Made by a program: the position numbers and the translations under genes
In this document: piece by piece, positions 36,271-44,994 of the stretch
Position numbering within the stretch: position 1 is the first letter of the stretch
Layout of the letters: every line of letters begins with the position of its first letter
Assembly: GCF_900184795.1 (NCBI RefSeq)
Contig: NZ_FXXN01000024.1
Coordinates: forward strand, 70,366 to 134,365
DNA from: Magnetospirillum sp. 15-1
GTDB taxonomy: Bacteria > Pseudomonadota > Alphaproteobacteria > Rhodospirillales > Magnetospirillaceae
Length of the DNA stretch: 64,000 nt
Reading direction: 5' to 3'
Notes under the pieces: generated by a model
Database searches by the model: none
Told to the model about the DNA's origin: nothing
The model's input: only the letters and a program-made list of their open reading frames with translations

Positions 36271-36328
36271 TTCCATTTTCTTGCCCCCTCAACGGGCGCT
36301 TCCATGTTCTCGCCCCCTGAACGGGGGC
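36271..36328. repeat. Imperfect 29-bp tandem repeat (two units)
   Basis: Units 36271-36299 and 36300-36328 match at 25 of 29 positions. Each contains a GCCCCCTNAACGGG(G/C)GC palindrome related to the one at 15824. It lies between SCO and the cytochrome b fusion gene and holds a misleading in-frame ATG. Confidence 0.8.
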
Positions 36329-36338
36329 AGGCGGGGTT

Positions 36339-37142
36339 CTAGCGCGGCACCCTTCGGCTGTCGCGCCACATGCGGATGGTCATCCAGATGATGGTCAGCA
36401 CGGCCAGAAGGCCCGACCCGATGCTGAGAAAGATGCCGTAATCAAAGCGATAAGCGTCGGAATGGGGATCGTAGACGGTGCAGAAGAAGCGCACCCGATC
36501 GCTGATGGACTGGATCGAGGTCAGCGCCGCGGTACGGCCCAGTACCAGGTCCTTCAACGGCTCGACCAGCAGCGGCAGCTCGAAATTCTCGCCATAGACC
36601 TGCCGGTAGATGCGGCCCTCGCCATCCAGAACCGTGGTCTGGGCGATATGGTCGAACCCGCGCGAGGTCACGTACCAGGTAAAGCCCAGTTCGCTGGACA
36701 GCGCCTCCATGGTGGCGGGATTACCGGCCAGGAAGGTCCAGCCCTGCAGGTCGATCCCCTGCTGCCTGGCGAAGACCTTGAGGTTCTCCGGCGTGTCGCG
36801 CACCGTATCGAAACCGATGGACAGCACCTGGAAGCTGTCCTTGCCCAAGGCCTTGCGTGCGCCCGACACGGCGCGGGCCACGTTCTGGGTGGTCACCGGA
36901 CAGGTGTGGTCGCAGGCGGTGTAGATCATGCTGATCACCACCGGCTTGCCCCGGAACTGGGTGATGTCCACCGGCTGGCCGTCCTGATCCATCAGCCGGT
37001 GCGAGCCCACCACGTTGCCCTCGGCGGCGCGCGAACGCTTCAGCGCCTCCTCCGCACTGGCGGAGACGGTCGGCGCCGCATGGGCGGCGGAGCCTCCCAC
37101 AACGAGGAGCCCCAACAGAATCAGAACAGTTGAGCGTATCAT
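36339..37142 (-). CDS. SCO1/SenC-family copper chaperone
   Basis: SCO proteins load copper into the CuA site of subunit II, or keep its cysteines reduced. This 267-residue protein has a signal peptide (ending AHAAP), a thioredoxin-fold domain with the copper motif C77-D-H-T-C81-P and the third ligand H165 (GFDHIAQ). Unusually there is also a C-terminal transmembrane helix (about 237-258, FLSIGSGLLAVLTIIWMTI), so it is anchored at that end. It lies ten bases after ctaB and could serve both CuA subunits in this island. Confidence 0.92.
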   Translation of the reverse strand: MIRSTVLILLGLLVVGGSAAHAAPTVSASAEEALKRSRAAEGNVVGSHRLMDQDGQPVDITQFRGKPVVISMIYTACDHTCPVTTQNVARAVSGARKALGKDSFQVLSIGFDTVRDTPENLKVFARQQGIDLQGWTFLAGNPATMEALSSELGFTWYVTSRGFDHIAQTTVLDGEGRIYRQVYGENFELPLLVEPLKDLVLGRTAALTSIQSISDRVRFFCTVYDPHSDAYRFDYGIFLSIGSGLLAVLTIIWMTIRMWRDSRRVPR

Positions 37143-37151
37143 GGCGGAGTT

Positions 37152-38018
37152 CTAACCGGCCAGCAGCGGCTCCACCATGACGGCGGTCAAGAGCAGTACC
37201 AGCTGGATCAGCGAGGCGAAAAAATTGCCCATGGCCGCCTTGCGGCCGGGGCGCATGACCAGGAGGACGCTCTTGTAGAGGAACCACAGGCCGCCCAGCA
37301 GCGCCGCCCCCAGATAAAGCGGCCCGGCGCCGAAAAACGCGGGCAGCAGCGACGAGGCCACCAGAGCGACGGTGTTGGCCAGGATGATCCAGTTGGTTTC
37401 GGATTCCGGCTTGACCACCGGCAGCATGGGAATGCCGGCGGCGGCGTAATCGTCCTTGAGCGCGGTCGCCAGGCTCCAGAAATGGGGCGGCGTCCACAGG
37501 AACAGGACCAGGGCCAGGATCAGCGATTCGGGGCTCAACGTCGGCACCGCCACGGCGGCGCCAGCCAGCACCGCGAAGCTGCCCGACAGGCCGCCGATCA
37601 CGATGTTCCAGGCGGTGCGGCGCTTCAGCCAGACGGTGTAGACGATGCCGTAGACGAAGGCGCCGAGAAAGACATGCAGCGCCGCCCAGGCGTTGGCGAC
37701 GAAGGCGGCCAGGGCCACCGCGGCAACGGTCAACGCCAGCAGCCCCAGGGGCCACAGCGGACCGGCGGCGAACTGGCCGGTGGCGAAGGGACGGTTGCGG
37801 GTGCGGTTCATCATCGGATCGATGTCGCGCTCCCAGTAATGATTGAAGGCGCCGGCCGCGGCGGCCGACAGCAGAACGGCCACGGCCACGGCCACGACCT
37901 GAGAAGTCGCGGGAACGGCACCCGGCGTCACCAGGGCTCCGGCTATGGCCGCCAGGGCGCAGAATACGCCGATGCGCAGCTTGAACACCGATGCCAGGAC
38001 TTTGAGGTTCGCCGTCAT
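37152..38018 (-). CDS. ctaB: Protoheme IX farnesyltransferase (heme O synthase)
   Basis: CtaB adds a farnesyl group to heme B, giving heme O for oxidase assembly. This protein of about 288 residues has nine predicted membrane helices and the conserved Asp-rich loop NHYWERDIDPMMNRTRNRPFATG (shown in part: DIDPMMNRTRNRP), then a second loop with YAAAGIPMLPVV. I start at ATG 38018 (MTANLKVL), preceded by GGGAGAGGG; the longer frame to 38105 extends into the terminator region upstream. It is transcribed with SCO (ten bases downstream). ctaA lies 2.7 kb upstream on the same strand, so heme A can be made too. Confidence 0.94.
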   Translation of the reverse strand: MTANLKVLASVFKLRIGVFCALAAIAGALVTPGAVPATSQVVAVAVAVLLSAAAAGAFNHYWERDIDPMMNRTRNRPFATGQFAAGPLWPLGLLALTVAAVALAAFVANAWAALHVFLGAFVYGIVYTVWLKRRTAWNIVIGGLSGSFAVLAGAAVAVPTLSPESLILALVLFLWTPPHFWSLATALKDDYAAAGIPMLPVVKPESETNWIILANTVALVASSLLPAFFGAGPLYLGAALLGGLWFLYKSVLLVMRPGRKAAMGNFFASLIQLVLLLTAVMVEPLLAG

Positions 38019-38058
38019 CACCCTCTCCCACCCTTCCACACAAGAATACTTAAAGCTT

Positions 38059-38094
38059 GATTGGGAAACGGGCGGGACCCGAAGGTCCCGCCCG
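38059..38094 (-). terminator. Intrinsic terminator after complex A
   Basis: On the minus strand a perfect 11-bp stem (CGGGCGGGACC with GGTCCCGCCCG) with a TTCG tetraloop is followed by TTTCCC. It lies just after the subunit I gene of complex A and before ctaB. Confidence 0.82.
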
Positions 38095-38112
38095 CCTTTA
38101 CCCAAGACCGGA

Positions 38113-39795
38113 TCAGCTCATGATCCAGGTGCTGGCCAGATACTTCCAGTTGACGAAGTAGTACAGGACAAACACCGTCAGGAAGAGCAGAGCCAGGGTG
38201 AAGGTACCGGGAACGGCCACGTGATCGGCATTGCCGTACGAAGCCACCGGCGAGGGCGCCGGAGCGGCGGCGGCCGGGGCATGCACCACCGGCTTGCCGA
38301 ACAGCACCGAACCCACGATCACCAGGACGAACAGGGCGCCGCCGACCACCGCGATGCACGCCGCCACGCCCACGATGCCCATCATAAGGAAGGCAGCGGG
38401 AGCATGGGAGAAGGCATGCGGAGCGTCGGAGAAGGCCATGTCCCAGTGACGACGGGACACACCCAGGGTACCGGCACCCATCATGAACAGCGAGAACACG
38501 CCCATGCCCAGGCCGAACAGATACGGCTGGAGCTTGGCCAGGCCCGGCAGGATCAGCTCGCGGCCGAACAGCACCGGGACCAGGAAGTAGGTGATCGCCA
38601 TGAACGCCAGCGTCGTACCAGTCGCCACGGTCGCGTGGAAGTGGCCGGGCACGTAGATGGTGTTGTGGATCATGATGTTGATCTGTTCCACGCCCATGGT
38701 GACACCGGAGATGCCGCCAAGGAAGCCGAACAGGATCAGGGACAGGAACATGCCCGAGAACACCGGATTACCCCAGGGGGCCTTCCGGAGCCATTCGAAC
38801 ATGCCGTTGTTGAAGCCCTTGCGACGCTGAGCCGCCTCGATGCAACCCGGGACGGTCAGGCCGTGGATCATCGAACCCAGCACGGCGAGATACATGCCGT
38901 ACGAGGTGTTGAAGATCTTGAAGGAGGACGACAGGCCGGGTTCCACCAGCAGATGGTGGGCCGAAGCGATCTGCAGGAAGAAGATGTAGGTCAGATAAGC
39001 ACAGCGGCTGACCTTCTCGGACAGCGGCTTGGCGCCGAACAGGATCGCGGCGATGGCGTACCACACGGCAATGTGGGCGGCCACGTTGATCTGCTGCGAC
39101 GAGTGACCCATGCCCCACCACACGACCTTGTACATCAGCGGGTCGATATGGCTGATCAGCCCGATGGACCACAGGAAGGTCGGGATCAGGATGATGGCGC
39201 CGGAGGCGATGGTGTAGACGGCGATGATGCAGGCCACCAGCGCACCGAAGGTGACCAGCGGGATCGACCCTTCATAGGTCTTCTCGGCCTTGGCGACAAC
39301 CAGGGTACCGAGGAAGATGAAGCAGGCGATCAGGGCACCCACGGCGAACAGGATCAGGCCCACGTAGAACAGCGGGTCAGCCTGCATCGGCACGTAGGAG
39401 GTCATCATCACGCTGGAATTGCCCTCGAGGACCTTCCAGTTGGTGATGGCGGCGCCCAGAACCATCAGGGCATACGCAACCCAGCCCATCTTGGGCGTGG
39501 CGATGCGGGTCTGCAGCAGGATGGACGAGGCGAAGTACATCAGGGCAACTTCGAAGAAGATGCACCAGACGATCAGAATGTCGATACCGTGCGCGGTCAG
39601 CGCCAGGTAAAACAGGTCGGCCGGCAGCAAGTGCACGGTCGGCCAACGGGTCAAAGCCACAAGAAGACCGAACAGACCGCCGAGGGCCAGCACCACGATG
39701 GCGGTGACCGCGTTGACCTTGATCAGCTTCTCTGCGTCGTCATGGATCTTGAGACCCGTGAAGCCGCAGGTTCGAAATACGGGCTTGGCAACCAT
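38113..39795 (-). CDS. Heme-copper oxidase superfamily subunit I (complex A)
   Basis: This 560-residue membrane protein carries all metal ligands: low-spin heme H69 (LTAHGID) and H387 (VPGHFHATV), high-spin heme H385, and CuB H231, H280 and H281 (WWGMGHSSQQ; ASAHHLLVEPG). The Tyr that is cross-linked to the first CuB His in oxygen reductases (H+4) is Q235, and no Tyr is placed six before the HH pair as in cbb3. That pattern is known for NO reductases rather than O2 reductases, yet the complex has a CuA subunit. A C-terminal Ala/Pro linker and extra membrane helix follow residue 490. It is downstream of a small membrane protein and subunit II. Confidence 0.85.
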   Translation of the reverse strand: MVAKPVFRTCGFTGLKIHDDAEKLIKVNAVTAIVVLALGGLFGLLVALTRWPTVHLLPADLFYLALTAHGIDILIVWCIFFEVALMYFASSILLQTRIATPKMGWVAYALMVLGAAITNWKVLEGNSSVMMTSYVPMQADPLFYVGLILFAVGALIACFIFLGTLVVAKAEKTYEGSIPLVTFGALVACIIAVYTIASGAIILIPTFLWSIGLISHIDPLMYKVVWWGMGHSSQQINVAAHIAVWYAIAAILFGAKPLSEKVSRCAYLTYIFFLQIASAHHLLVEPGLSSSFKIFNTSYGMYLAVLGSMIHGLTVPGCIEAAQRRKGFNNGMFEWLRKAPWGNPVFSGMFLSLILFGFLGGISGVTMGVEQINIMIHNTIYVPGHFHATVATGTTLAFMAITYFLVPVLFGRELILPGLAKLQPYLFGLGMGVFSLFMMGAGTLGVSRRHWDMAFSDAPHAFSHAPAAFLMMGIVGVAACIAVVGGALFVLVIVGSVLFGKPVVHAPAAAAPAPSPVASYGNADHVAVPGTFTLALLFLTVFVLYYFVNWKYLASTWIMS

Positions 39796-39811
39796 TTGCG
39801 CTCCCCCTCGA

Positions 39812-40357
39812 TTACTTGCCAGCCACGACTCGGAGCTTTCCGAGCATGGTGTGGTGGCCGATACCGCAATATTCGTTGCAGATGATGCCGAAATCGCCGC
39901 TATCGGTCGGGGTGATGGTCACCACCTCGTCGATGCCGGGATGGACCTGCAGGTTGATGTTGGCGGGCTGCACGGAGAAACCATGCTGCCAATCCAACGA
40001 CGAGAGGTGCAGACGGTAGCTCTTGCCCTTTTCGAGCTCGAGAACCGGATACCACTCCCACAGGCGGGCCATCATGTACACGTCGGAACCGGCCGGGGGA
40101 CGAACCACCGGGGTCTTGGCGTGACCTTCTTCACCAACCTTGTACTTCTCTACGAAAGCGTCCACGCGGGCCTGATACGCATCCGGCTGGATACGATAGG
40201 CTTCGTTGGACATGTTCTGGGTGCCCTTGAGGTGCCAGAGCGGCATCATGGCGAACATGATGAGCGCCCAGGTCAGGGCGATGATCACCCAAATGACCTC
40301 GGTCTTCTCGACGGGCTCATTGAACCAGACTTTTTGCTCCGGAGGAGTAATAGACAT
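39812..40357 (-). CDS. CuA-domain subunit II of complex A
   Basis: This 181-residue subunit has a single N-terminal transmembrane helix (about 20-38, VIWVIIALTWALIMFAMMPLW) and a cupredoxin domain with CuA ligands: the His of WQHGFSVQP and CNEYCGIGHHTML (C-x3-C-x3-H-x2-M). It resembles the short subunit II of B-family oxidases. The ATG has GGAGGA upstream (CTCCGGAGGAGTAATAGAC on the complementary strand). It lies between the small membrane protein (14 bases) and subunit I (16 bases) genes. Confidence 0.9.
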   Translation of the reverse strand: MSITPPEQKVWFNEPVEKTEVIWVIIALTWALIMFAMMPLWHLKGTQNMSNEAYRIQPDAYQARVDAFVEKYKVGEEGHAKTPVVRPPAGSDVYMMARLWEWYPVLELEKGKSYRLHLSSLDWQHGFSVQPANINLQVHPGIDEVVTITPTDSGDFGIICNEYCGIGHHTMLGKLRVVAGK

Positions 40358-40371
40358 GTATTATCCCTCCC

Positions 40372-40533
40372 TTACTTGGCGATCGGCAGCTGGGCGACTT
40401 CCATGATCCCCCAGATCGTGTAGGAAACCGTCGGCACTACCACACCGATAAAAAGCAGCAGGAACGGATTATCCAGGATGCGCTGCATCGCCGGAATCTG
40501 CTCCTCCTCCTTGCCTTCGACTGAATTGGACAT
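40372..40533 (-). CDS. 53-residue single-helix membrane protein at the head of complex A
   Basis: A short frame starts at ATG 40533, eight bases after GGGAG, and runs to TAA at 40372. The N-terminus is charged (VEGKEEEQIP), followed by one transmembrane helix (about 24-42, LLLFIGVVVPTVSYTIWGI). It is the first gene of a unit with subunits II and I, so it is a likely small subunit or assembly peptide of complex A. I do not recognise a named family. Confidence 0.8.
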   Translation of the reverse strand: MSNSVEGKEEEQIPAMQRILDNPFLLLFIGVVVPTVSYTIWGIMEVAQLPIAK

Positions 40534-40695
40534 CGATCGAACTCCCTTGGCATTTCCGAAAAAACTCCGGACGACCGGACCATGAAGCTCGCATTACGGA
40601 AAGTTCATCTCCTTGACTTTGGTAAAGTCGGGATGACTCAATCGCCTTGATCGACTACATTTTTCACGGGAGTTTCACGAACCGGCAAGCCGGTT

Positions 40696-41760
40696 TCAGA
40701 TGCGCCGGCGCAGGTCGTGAATGGCCCACAGGCACAGGGTGAGGAGCGCCATGGCGCCCATCTGATGGGCCGAGGCCAGCGAGACCGGCACCACCATGAC
40801 CAGGGTGCCGATGCCCAGACCCACCTGGACCAGAGCCATGATCCCCACCGCATGGATGGCGGCGGGCGTCTGCGCGCCCAGGCGGGCGCGGGCGCGGAAC
40901 CACCCGACCAGCGCCACCACGATGGTGACCTCGGCCAGGGTGCGGTGACCGAATTGGACGGTCTTGATGTCCTCGAACAGGCTGATGAAGCCCTCGGGGA
41001 ACAGGTCCCTGGGGACGATGGCGCCGTCCATCAGGGGCCAGGTGTTGTAGATCAGCCCGGCCTTGAGCCCGGCCACCAGACCGCCGAACAGCAGGGTGAT
41101 CACCACCAGGATGGTCAGGCCGGCCAGCCAGGACATGGTCCCGCCGGCCTCGCCGTGCAGACGGCGCGGCGACGGACGGTGATCGGCCAGGATGTCGAGG
41201 GCCAGCCAGAACATCCAGGCGTGGATGAGGAAGGCCAGGGCCAGATGGGCGGTCAGCCGGAAATGGGAGACGGCGGGGTTGTCCACCAGACCGCTCTTGA
41301 CCATGAACCAGCCCATGCCGCCCTGGGCGGCGCCCAGCAGGAACACCCCGACCAGCCGCGGAATCATCGCCTTGCCGATGCGGCCCGAAAAGGCCAGCCA
41401 CAGCAGGGGCAGCCCGAAGACCATGCCGATCAGCCGGCCCCACACTCGGTGAATATATTCCAGCCAGAAAATTCCCTTGAAGTCGGCCAGGCTCATGCCG
41501 GCATTGACCTTCAGGTATTCGGGGGTCTGCTTGTACTTGGCGAAGAACAGTTGCCAATCGGCTTCGTTGAGGGGCGGAACGATGCCGACGATGGGCTCCC
41601 ACTCCACCATGGACAGGCCGGAATGGGTCAGGCGGGTCAGACCGCCCAGCAGCACCATCACCGCCACCATGAAGCAGCAGGCCAACAACCAGATCGCCAC
41701 GTCGCGGTGAGCCCCGTTGGCAAGGTCGGAACGGCCAAAGGATCGCGACATGGTGGTCAT
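40696..41760 (-). CDS. ctaA: Heme A synthase (COX15/CtaA)
   Basis: CtaA oxidises the methyl group of heme O to give heme A. This 354-residue protein has eight membrane helices arranged as two similar halves and the COX15 features LLGGLTRLTHSGLSMVEW, LEYIHRVWGRLIG, HLALAFLIHAW, QFGHRTLAE and SLASAHQMGA. The heme-binding histidines therefore look complete. GGAGGA touches the ATG at 41760, so ATG 41751 (MSRSFG) could be the actual start. It is 18 bases after the TlpA-like gene on the same strand and precedes complex A. Confidence 0.94.
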   Translation of the reverse strand: MTTMSRSFGRSDLANGAHRDVAIWLLACCFMVAVMVLLGGLTRLTHSGLSMVEWEPIVGIVPPLNEADWQLFFAKYKQTPEYLKVNAGMSLADFKGIFWLEYIHRVWGRLIGMVFGLPLLWLAFSGRIGKAMIPRLVGVFLLGAAQGGMGWFMVKSGLVDNPAVSHFRLTAHLALAFLIHAWMFWLALDILADHRPSPRRLHGEAGGTMSWLAGLTILVVITLLFGGLVAGLKAGLIYNTWPLMDGAIVPRDLFPEGFISLFEDIKTVQFGHRTLAEVTIVVALVGWFRARARLGAQTPAAIHAVGIMALVQVGLGIGTLVMVVPVSLASAHQMGAMALLTLCLWAIHDLRRRI

Positions 41761-41777
41761 TCCTCCCCCCTTAACGC

Positions 41778-42356
41778 TCAGCGGGCCGTGACGGGCATGG
41801 ACGGAAGGGTCAGCAGGTCGAGAATGATATCCACCACGCCCGGCTGCGACCAGTCGGCCTCGCCTTCCATGCGGGCGGTTTCCTCGCCCTTGACGTTGAC
41901 CAGCAGGGCGGTGGGCATGCCGCGTACATTCAGCGCCTTGGACACCGCGCCGTCCTGATCGAGGATCACCGGCAGGTCGAGGCCCTGATCCTGCAGGAAC
42001 TTCTTGGCCACCGGGGCGCCTTCCTTGTCCACGTTGATGGTCAGGACCTGGATACCCGCCGCCTCGGCCAGGGGCTTGAACTTGGCGAACAGCGGCAGCT
42101 CACGCACGCAGGGAATGCACCAGGTGGCCCAGAAGTTCACCACGGTGGGCTTGGTGATGCGCGCGAAGAACGGCTTGGTCTCGCCGGCCATGTCGGTGGT
42201 CATGGGATTTTCCAGCGGAATGGCGTAGTCCGGCCGGCGCATGGATTCCTTCACCAGAATGGGAGTGGGCTGCGGGCGGCGGATCTGGATCGCCGTTCCG
42301 GCCACCATGGCGACGATCAGCGAAAGGGCCACCAGAATGAGAATGCGGTCGGACAT
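41778..42356 (-). CDS. TlpA-like membrane-anchored thioredoxin
   Basis: This 192-residue protein has one N-terminal membrane helix (about 5-24) and a periplasmic thioredoxin fold with the redox motif W-C80-I-P-C83 in NFWATWCIPCVREL. The cis-Pro loop is RGMPTALLV. TlpA and related proteins reduce CuA-site cysteines or apocytochromes. It is directly upstream of ctaA, so it probably takes part in oxidase maturation with the SCO protein in this island. Confidence 0.9.
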   Translation of the reverse strand: MSDRILILVALSLIVAMVAGTAIQIRRPQPTPILVKESMRRPDYAIPLENPMTTDMAGETKPFFARITKPTVVNFWATWCIPCVRELPLFAKFKPLAEAAGIQVLTINVDKEGAPVAKKFLQDQGLDLPVILDQDGAVSKALNVRGMPTALLVNVKGEETARMEGEADWSQPGVVDIILDLLTLPSMPVTAR

Positions 42357-42456
42357 CGTTTACCTTCCAAAATACGGCCCGGAGTAGACCACGGCGACGG
42401 TGACGATGAACTTGCTTTTGGTCAAGCGCCCTCACCCGGCGGACCGCACCGGCCCG

Positions 42457-44037
42457 TCAATCCGCCAGAATGGGGTCGGGAACGGTGCTCACCGCCCCGC
42501 GGCGATAGGCCATCTGGGCCGAAGCGGCCAGGGCGGCCAGCGGATTGTCATCGTCGGAGAGCGTCGGCGCGCCCGCCACCAGCGGCGAGGCGGCGTCGAC
42601 GATCCGCAGGGATTTCAGCGAAGCAGCCATCTGTTCCGCCATGTGGGGAGAAATCCGATCGGTCGCTTCGACCCGCATGGCGGCGAGATGGTCAAGACGG
42701 CCCGGCTCGCGGGCGGCGAACAGGAAACCGTTGGTGATCGGCCTGGACGGCGGGTGCGCCTGCTCGACAAAGGCCACCCGCCCGAACACATCGGCCAGGG
42801 TGGCGAGGACGGCGCGGGTCGGCTCCATATGGGCGGCGTCGAGGAAGCTGTTGATGGCCACCACGCCGCCTTTCGCCAGACAGCGCCGCACATCGGCGAA
42901 GAACTCGCGGGTCAGCAGATGCTCGGGGATACCGTCGCCCGAGAAAAGATCGACGAAGACGATGTCGTGATCGGGGCCGCAACGGCGCACCTGGGTACGG
43001 GCATCGGCGAACACCAGTCTGGTCCCCGGCCCCGGACGATAGTTGAAATGATCGCGGGCCGCCTCGAAGGCACGGCGGTTGATCTCGACCACCTCCACCG
43101 CCGCCCCCCTGGCCTCGAAAGCGGCGGGGATCACCCCGGCGCCCAGGCCGAGCACCAGGATCTTGCGGGGCGAGGGAACCAGATGAATGGCGCCGGCCTC
43201 GAGGAAATGGGTGAATTGCAGCGCCGGCCGCCCGTCGGCGTGAAAACCGTTCTGGGCCAGCCCGTCGTTGAACAGCACCCGCAGCATGCCGGCCCCCTCG
43301 CCCACCTCCACCACCTTCAGCACTCCGAAGGCCGAGGGATAGGTGGCGATGGTGGTCCAGGGACGGTTCTCGCCATCGCGCGCCGTCCGCCCGCTCCGCC
43401 CGGCAGGATCGAGCAGGCCCAAGGCCAGGGCGGCGGCCAGCCCGCCCAACGCCACGGCCAGCACCCGCCCCCCGCGCCCTCCCACGGCGCCCAGCAGGCA
43501 GAGGATCGCGGCGATGAGCAGAATGGAGTGGCGGCCGCTGAGATAGGGGATCAGGCCGAAAGCGGCCACCAGCACTCCGGCGACCGAGCCGACGGTGCTG
43601 ATGAAGAACACCCGGCCCGCCCCGGCATCGGCCTCGCCGTGCAGGGGACGCTCCAGGGCCACCAGCAGGGGATTGAGCGCCGACAGCAGGACCAGGGGCA
43701 CGGCCAGCAGCAGCACGGAGGCGAGGAACGCCCCGCCCACCAGACTCATCTCGGCCAGCGGCCCCAGGCAGACCGGATAGAGCAGGACGGCCGCCACCAG
43801 CCACGCACCCGACAGGGCCGGGCCGAGGTAAAAGGCGCCGCGAAGCTCTCCGGCGGAACGGCCCCGGCAGAAGACACCGCCGTAATAATAGCCGAGGGCC
43901 AGGCACGACAGGGTGACCGACAGGATACCGGTCCAGATCAGCAGGCTGACCCCGAAGAACGGCGTCATGATCCGCGAGGCGATCAGTTGCAGACAGAGGA
44001 TCGCCGCCCCCGTGATCACGATGGTCGCCCGCGCCAT
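42457..44037 (-). CDS. Membrane-fused spermidine synthase-like protein
   Basis: This 526-residue protein fuses an N-terminal MFS-like domain of about seven membrane helices (to residue 215) to a SAM/decarboxySAM Rossmann domain (about 250-500). The Rossmann motif is ILVLGLGAGVIPAAF, and an acidic substrate motif follows in DIVFVDLFSGDGIP. Spermidine synthases bind decarboxylated SAM and a polyamine at this site; the membrane-fused forms are widespread but their substrates are mostly untested. The two halves are of normal length. The gene is isolated, 100 bases before the TlpA-like gene on the same strand. Confidence 0.82.
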   Translation of the reverse strand: MARATIVITGAAILCLQLIASRIMTPFFGVSLLIWTGILSVTLSCLALGYYYGGVFCRGRSAGELRGAFYLGPALSGAWLVAAVLLYPVCLGPLAEMSLVGGAFLASVLLLAVPLVLLSALNPLLVALERPLHGEADAGAGRVFFISTVGSVAGVLVAAFGLIPYLSGRHSILLIAAILCLLGAVGGRGGRVLAVALGGLAAALALGLLDPAGRSGRTARDGENRPWTTIATYPSAFGVLKVVEVGEGAGMLRVLFNDGLAQNGFHADGRPALQFTHFLEAGAIHLVPSPRKILVLGLGAGVIPAAFEARGAAVEVVEINRRAFEAARDHFNYRPGPGTRLVFADARTQVRRCGPDHDIVFVDLFSGDGIPEHLLTREFFADVRRCLAKGGVVAINSFLDAAHMEPTRAVLATLADVFGRVAFVEQAHPPSRPITNGFLFAAREPGRLDHLAAMRVEATDRISPHMAEQMAASLKSLRIVDAASPLVAGAPTLSDDDNPLAALAASAQMAYRRGAVSTVPDPILAD

Positions 44038-44226
44038 TCTCCTCCCTTCCCCACCGTGCTTGGCCGCCGGGACTATGGCAAATCGCGAACCAACAAACCA
44101 CCCTCACCGGTCGGCGACGGCCCCCACCGACAGGACGGCGGGCGGGTCGCCAGCCATCGATCTTCGGCGATGCACAGGCACCCTCGACTCATGGTATAGT
44201 TGGCCTACCGAAAGGTGGGAAATCCG

Positions 44227-44994
44227 ATGAGACATTTCACCTGGGAAATAGGCAGGGCCGTCGCCCTGGGCCTGCTGGCGCTATGCATGGCCCTGCCCCG
44301 GCCGGGGCAGGCGGACGACGTGCTGCGCTTCTCCACCGGAATGATCGATCCCTGGACCAATGCGGCGGGCACCGGCTTTCACCAGCTTCTGATTCGCGAG
44401 ATGCTGACCAAGCTGGGCAGGGCGGGGGAACTGGAAGTCATCCCGGCCTCGTCGCGGGGCATCAAGCTTGCCGACGATGGCATCATCGACGGGCTGACCG
44501 GGCGGGTGGCCGGCCTGGAACGGGAATATCCCAATCTGGTCGCCGTCCCCGAACGGATGTTCGTCAACGATTTCGTGGCCTGTACCCTGCCCGGCGGCAA
44601 GCCCCCCGCCGACTGGGCCGCCACGGCGCCGTTCTCGGTCGCCTACGTCATCGGCTGGCAGATCTTCGAACACAACCTGCCGCCGGTGCGGCAACTGACC
44701 ACCGTGAAGGATTCCGCCCATCTGCTGGGCCTGCTCAGGGCCGGGCGGGTGGAATTGATCCTGCACGAGCGCTGGCAGATCCTGTGGCTGGCCCGCGAGC
44801 TGAACATCGCGCTGGTCTGCGCCGAACCACCCCTGGCCAAGGTTCCCATGTTCATCTACCTCAACCGCCGCCATGCCGGCATGGTCCCGGCGCTGGCCGA
44901 CATCCTGCGCCGGATGAAATCCGACGGCTCGTACGAGGCCATCGCCAGCCGGGTCTTCGGCGGCCTCGGCGCTTCGGTGACGGGGCTGCAATGA
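44227..44994 (+). CDS. Periplasmic binding protein-like sensor component
   Basis: This 255-residue exported protein starts at ATG 44227 (MRHFTWEIGRAV), eight bases after AAGGTGG, and has a signal peptide ending at GQADD. It has the type-2 periplasmic-binding fold of family 3 (SBP_bac_3-like): LLIREMLTKLGRAGELEVIPASSRGIKLADDGIIDG, read here in parts, then ILRRMKSDGSYEAI near the end. No ABC transporter is adjacent. It overlaps the histidine kinase gene (ATGA), so it probably binds a ligand and signals to that kinase rather than feeding uptake. A TATAGT element at 44195-44200 could be its -10 box. Confidence 0.82.
   Translation: MRHFTWEIGRAVALGLLALCMALPRPGQADDVLRFSTGMIDPWTNAAGTGFHQLLIREMLTKLGRAGELEVIPASSRGIKLADDGIIDGLTGRVAGLEREYPNLVAVPERMFVNDFVACTLPGGKPPADWAATAPFSVAYVIGWQIFEHNLPPVRQLTTVKDSAHLLGLLRAGRVELILHERWQILWLARELNIALVCAEPPLAKVPMFIYLNRRHAGMVPALADILRRMKSDGSYEAIASRVFGGLGASVTGLQ

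Noticed and set aside
36303-36305. ATG start for the cytochrome b fusion at 36305
   Set aside because: The codon lies inside the tandem repeat; TTG 36251 has a ribosome site and begins at the conserved region.
36271-36328. Possible CRISPR-like repeat
   Set aside because: There are only two adjacent units with no spacers and with mismatches; no cas genes are nearby.
40630-40670. Possible FNR/NnrR box upstream of complex A
   Set aside because: A TTGATC-like half site is present, but no matching second half at the correct spacing could be found.
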